Below the pieces are notes generated by a model that was not told where the DNA came from, made no database searches, and saw only the letters and a list, made by a program, of their open reading frames with translations. Below are positions 61,065 to 64,000 of a DNA stretch of 64,000 bases, one piece after another. Position 1 is the stretch's first letter. Every line of letters begins with the position of its first letter. This DNA comes from Mucilaginibacter sp. UR6-1 (GTDB lineage Bacteria; Bacteroidota; Bacteroidia; Sphingobacteriales; Sphingobacteriaceae): contig NZ_JAJIWP010000006.1 of assembly GCF_020880975.1 (NCBI RefSeq), forward strand, positions 124,001 through 188,000. The letters run 5' to 3'. The translations under genes and the position numbers were made by a program.

Positions 61065-61514
61065 TTATTTAACGGGTATGCTAAACGCTACTTCTTCAGG
61101 CGGCAGGCATTTCATGTCGTTACAGGTCATGTACTCCAGTTTGCCTTTAACCGTAGTTGCCTTGGCCGATTTTAGTTTGATTTTTTGCTGAAATATTACT
61201 GCTTTTTCAAAGTAAGTAACATCCATACTAAATACCTTTTCATATTTGGTAATGCCTTTTGGTTCGGTGGTTTTGCCTACGGGTGTAAAATCCTTTGAGG
61301 CGGCAAAAGTGAATGATGTTTTATTAGGCCCGCCTTCTTTTACATTTTGCGAGTATATATGCCAGCCATCTTCCATGGTGGCTTTAAAAAACACAACGGC
61401 CTCGGTTTTACTTACCCTTTTGGCAGCATAGCTCCATTTTACGGGGGTTTCTATCTGCGCAAACGCGCTTGCTGATAGCATAATGGCGGCAAATAATACC
61501 AGTAGTTTTTTCAT
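61065..61514 (-). CDS. Separate DsbD N-terminal domain protein
   Basis: 149 residues with a signal peptide (MKKLLVLFAAIMLSASAFAQ). Matches the DsbD N-terminal immunoglobulin-like fold, including the Cys pair in YMTCNDMKCLPPEEVAF. It lies 17 bases upstream of the DsbD core gene, so together they rebuild a full DsbD. It overlaps the birA stop by 4 bases. Confidence 0.88.
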   Translation of the reverse strand: MKKLLVLFAAIMLSASAFAQIETPVKWSYAAKRVSKTEAVVFFKATMEDGWHIYSQNVKEGGPNKTSFTFAASKDFTPVGKTTEPKGITKYEKVFSMDVTYFEKAVIFQQKIKLKSAKATTVKGKLEYMTCNDMKCLPPEEVAFSIPVK

Positions 61515-62287
61515 GTAGTTGGGTTTAAAAATTCTATTTCTTTGAGGTCAAACGTTAATTCTTCAGTTTCATTTTGCAGCACCAGTAAACCATTTGGGGT
61601 TACCCCGGTAACTTTGGCGGCAAAAATATAATTATTTGACTTGAATTGCCGCTTTTCGTTTAATCCATACAGGCATTGGGCATATTCGTTACGCAGTTCA
61701 TCAACTTTGCCTGCCTTTAATTCAAGGTAAGCCGCCTCAATACCACCGCAAAGGTCTGAAAGTAAAGCTTTCAAATCATAATCCCTGTGTAATATCTGTT
61801 TAAGCGATGATGCATTGGTTACATCTTTCGGAAAATCGTTTTGATTAACATTTATACCTATGCCTACGATAGCGTGTTTAATGGTATTTGAAAATAAAAT
61901 GTTTTCAATTAAAATCCCACCCACCTTATAATCGTCATAGTATATATCATTGGGCCATTTAATTTTTAATTGGTTACCCAATATTGGTTTAAGCGCGCGC
62001 TGTATGCCTACGCTAACGGCACGGTTAAGGTCAAATTGTTTATTTATGTCTAAAAAAACGGGATTAAGTAATATGCTGGCAGTAATATTTTTACCGGGTT
62101 GTGCATGCCAGGTATTTTGCCTTTGGCCACGGCCGGCAAACTGTTCTTCTGCCATAATGACGGTGCCTTCGGGCACTGGCGTGGAATTTGACAGTAAATT
62201 CTTTAGGAATGTATTTGTTGAGTCAACTTGTTTAAGAGTTACTAAATTTTGGCCAACAAATAATCCTGAAAATATGTTACTTTGCAA
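61511..62287 (-). CDS. birA: Biotin--protein ligase
   Basis: 258 residues. GRGQRQNTWHAQPGKNI (biotin-binding), LKIKWPNDIYYDDYKVGGIL, IVGIGINVNQ. No N-terminal HTH domain, so it is a ligase only and not a repressor. Attaches biotin to carboxylase carriers. Confidence 0.93.
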   Translation of the reverse strand: MQSNIFSGLFVGQNLVTLKQVDSTNTFLKNLLSNSTPVPEGTVIMAEEQFAGRGQRQNTWHAQPGKNITASILLNPVFLDINKQFDLNRAVSVGIQRALKPILGNQLKIKWPNDIYYDDYKVGGILIENILFSNTIKHAIVGIGINVNQNDFPKDVTNASSLKQILHRDYDLKALLSDLCGGIEAAYLELKAGKVDELRNEYAQCLYGLNEKRQFKSNNYIFAAKVTGVTPNGLLVLQNETEELTFDLKEIEFLNPTT

Positions 62288-62334
62288 TGTATAATATTCT
62301 GTATATTAAAATCGTTCAAAACTAATTCTTTTTA

Positions 62335-62709
62335 ATGGTAAAAAATAAAGCGATAAATGAATCCGCTTACATTTCTGAATTAGCCATACACGGCATCCAG
62401 GAAAAAAAAGGGAATGATATAGTGAGGTTAGACCTTCGGAACATATTCAGTTCAGTTTCTGATTACTTTGTAATATGCCATGCCGATTCGTCAACACAGG
62501 TACGTGCCATAGCGGGGAGCGTTGAGGATGAAATATACAAGGCTACCGGGCAGGAACCGTGGCGCAAAGAAGGCCTTGAATACAGCGAATGGATACTGCT
62601 TGATTATATTGATGTGGTTATTCACGTATTCAGAACAGATAAAAGAGAGTACTACGGTGTTGAGGACCTTTGGGGCGATGCCGAAATAAAAAATTACAGG
62701 AGCGCTTAA
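62335..62709 (+). CDS. rsfS: Ribosome silencing factor RsfS
   Basis: 124 residues. DLRNIFSSVSDYFVICHADS, STQVRAIAGSVEDE, YSEWILLDYIDVVIHVF. It binds L14 and blocks subunit joining under starvation. Divergent from birA and upstream of ftsH. Confidence 0.95.
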   Translation: MVKNKAINESAYISELAIHGIQEKKGNDIVRLDLRNIFSSVSDYFVICHADSSTQVRAIAGSVEDEIYKATGQEPWRKEGLEYSEWILLDYIDVVIHVFRTDKREYYGVEDLWGDAEIKNYRSA

Positions 62710-62779
62710 ATTACGCAACCATATTAACCATTGCCTATTATTTAAATATTGATTGTAAGTTTGAGCAGGTATAAAACAC

Positions 62780-64000
62780 ATGAAAGATAATAAATTGGAT
62801 AAGCCAAAACCTATAAGAAGACTATCGAACAAAAAGATAACACCCAAGCCACCTAAGTTTAACCTGATGTGGCTTTACGCGGTTGTTATTATTGCGGTGT
62901 TGGTTGTACCAACCATACTCGATAACTCACAGGGCAAACGTATTGCCTACAAACGCTTTGAAACACAGATGCTGAAACAGCGTGATGTGGAGAAGGTGGA
63001 AGTTTACAAAAGCGGAGAATTAGTTTATGCTGATGTTTATATTAAACAAAGCAGCCTTAACAAGCCGCAGTATGAAGATGTTAAAAAGGACAAGCGCTCC
63101 ATCAGCATCGGCTCAAACGGCCCGCAGTATACCTTTACTGATGCATCTTACGAAAGTTTAAAGCAATCCATCAACACGGCGGAGAAAGACCTTACTGATG
63201 AGCAAAAAACGCCTATCGTATTTGTACAGCATGAAAACTGGCTGTCAAACTCGTTATTCCAGTTCATCATTATGGGTGTGCTGCTGGTAGCCATATGGAT
63301 GTTTATAATGCGCCGTATGAGTGGCGGCGCGGGTGGCGGTCCCGGCGGTCAGATATTCAACATCGGCAAATCAAAAGCAACCTTGTTTGATAAGGAAGCC
63401 CAGGTAACCGTTACGTTTAATGATGTGGCCGGTTTGGAAGAAGCCAAGCAGGAAGTTATGGAGATTGTTGATTTCCTGAAAAATCCGAAAAAATATACCA
63501 ATCTGGGGGGTAAGATACCTAAAGGCGCCTTGCTGGTAGGCTCACCGGGTACAGGTAAAACCTTATTGGCAAAAGCCGTTGCAGGTGAGGCGCAGGTGCC
63601 TTTTTTCTCGCTGTCAGGATCTGACTTTGTGGAGATGTTTGTTGGTGTGGGTGCATCACGTGTGCGTGACCTGTTCCGCCAGGCTAAGGATAAAGCGCCA
63701 TGTATCATTTTTATTGACGAGATTGACGCTATTGGCCGTGCCCGTGGCAAAAACAATATTGTAGGCGGTAATGATGAGCGTGAAAATACACTTAACCAGT
63801 TACTGGTTGAGATGGATGGTTTCGGTACCGATTCAGGCATCATCATCCTGGCTGCAACCAACCGTCCGGATGTACTTGATTCAGCATTGCTTCGTCCGGG
63901 CCGTTTTGACAGGCAGGTATCTATTGATAAACCCGATCTGGTTGGCCGCGAGCAGATATTCAAGGTACACTTAAAGCCTGTTAAACTGGCTGATGGTGTT
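62780..64000 (+). CDS. ftsH: ATP-dependent zinc metalloprotease FtsH (partial)
   Basis: About 407 codons from ATG 62780; the C-terminus with the HExxH protease site lies beyond the window. Two membrane helices (about 29-48 and 157-175) enclose the periplasmic domain. AAA core: Walker A GSPGTGKT (Ser where most FtsH have Pro), Walker B CIIFIDEID, second region of homology ILAATNRPDVLD, arginine fingers RPGRFDRQ. Degrades membrane and regulatory proteins. Confidence 0.97.
   Translation, partial: MKDNKLDKPKPIRRLSNKKITPKPPKFNLMWLYAVVIIAVLVVPTILDNSQGKRIAYKRFETQMLKQRDVEKVEVYKSGELVYADVYIKQSSLNKPQYEDVKKDKRSISIGSNGPQYTFTDASYESLKQSINTAEKDLTDEQKTPIVFVQHENWLSNSLFQFIIMGVLLVAIWMFIMRRMSGGAGGGPGGQIFNIGKSKATLFDKEAQVTVTFNDVAGLEEAKQEVMEIVDFLKNPKKYTNLGGKIPKGALLVGSPGTGKTLLAKAVAGEAQVPFFSLSGSDFVEMFVGVGASRVRDLFRQAKDKAPCIIFIDEIDAIGRARGKNNIVGGNDERENTLNQLLVEMDGFGTDSGIIILAATNRPDVLDSALLRPGRFDRQVSIDKPDLVGREQIFKVHLKPVKLADGV

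Overview
The window looks like chromosome of a Bacteroidetes bacterium of the Sphingobacteriaceae type (Mucilaginibacter or Pedobacter-like). This rests on gene content: a DUF6515-like Gly/Arg/Tyr protein, several FKBP lipoproteins, CrtZ, YifB, a split DsbD and an S16 with a long C-terminal tail. It also rests on promoters of the TTTG-N18..21-TAnnTTTG kind and on the lack of strong Shine-Dalgarno sequences. No database search was possible, so the genus is an inference.

Layout. 1-7405: ordinary core genes (SRPBCC protein, bestrophin-like channel, UspA-like protein, dapF, an HtrA protease, a DinB-like protein, a PAS protein with a kinase dimerisation segment). 7493-7566: tRNA-Ala(GGC). 7555-19245: an AT-rich genomic island of about 11.7 kb integrated in the 3' end of that tRNA. 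Its ends are marked by a 14-base direct repeat, and the host's own tRNA terminator now lies just beyond the right repeat. 19586-64000: core genes again (rmuC, two M1 peptidases, yifB, a SpoIIE-type phosphatase, an ABC permease, cutC, cydAB, a SNF2 helicase, aspS, FKBPs, an M20 amidohydrolase, MoxR, a SurA-like chaperone, rdgB, crtZ, lpdA, a CocE-like hydrolase, trmD-rimM-rpsP, pfkA, a split dsbD, birA, rsfS and the start of ftsH).

The island is the part of interest. Its mobility block reads leftward: a tyrosine integrase, an excisionase-like HTH protein, a gene-II-like replication protein and a small unknown protein. Both the integrase and the replication gene are broken by a single-base frameshift. 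Cargo is intact: an agmatine/peptidylarginine deiminase-family protein; a divergent XRE regulator and small membrane protein; a rightward three-gene unit (membrane-anchored dCTP-deaminase-like protein that lacks the catalytic Glu, MazG-like pyrophosphohydrolase, 5-hmdU-kinase helical-domain/HMUDK-like protein); and a convergent four-gene Thoeris-type operon (TIR, Nmad2, TIR, SIR2-SLOG). The two operons overlap by 15 bases at their 3' ends. Both carry domains otherwise linked to modified DNA bases, so the cargo reads as an anti-phage locus built around modified or depleted nucleotides. The three-gene unit and the Nmad2-containing Thoeris are the best candidates for an undescribed system. Between the Thoeris operon and the right end is a gene-free stretch with four hairpins, the last followed by a T-tract: a candidate structured RNA or replication origin.

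Other non-coding signals: two orphan promoter/terminator pairs in the core that look like small RNAs or leaders (5806-5932, 32347-32438); an array of seven ATTAGA sites upstream of the UspA-like gene; and two heptamer-repeat elements with inverted arms, one around an S23-like four-helix-bundle gene and one without such a gene beside trmD.
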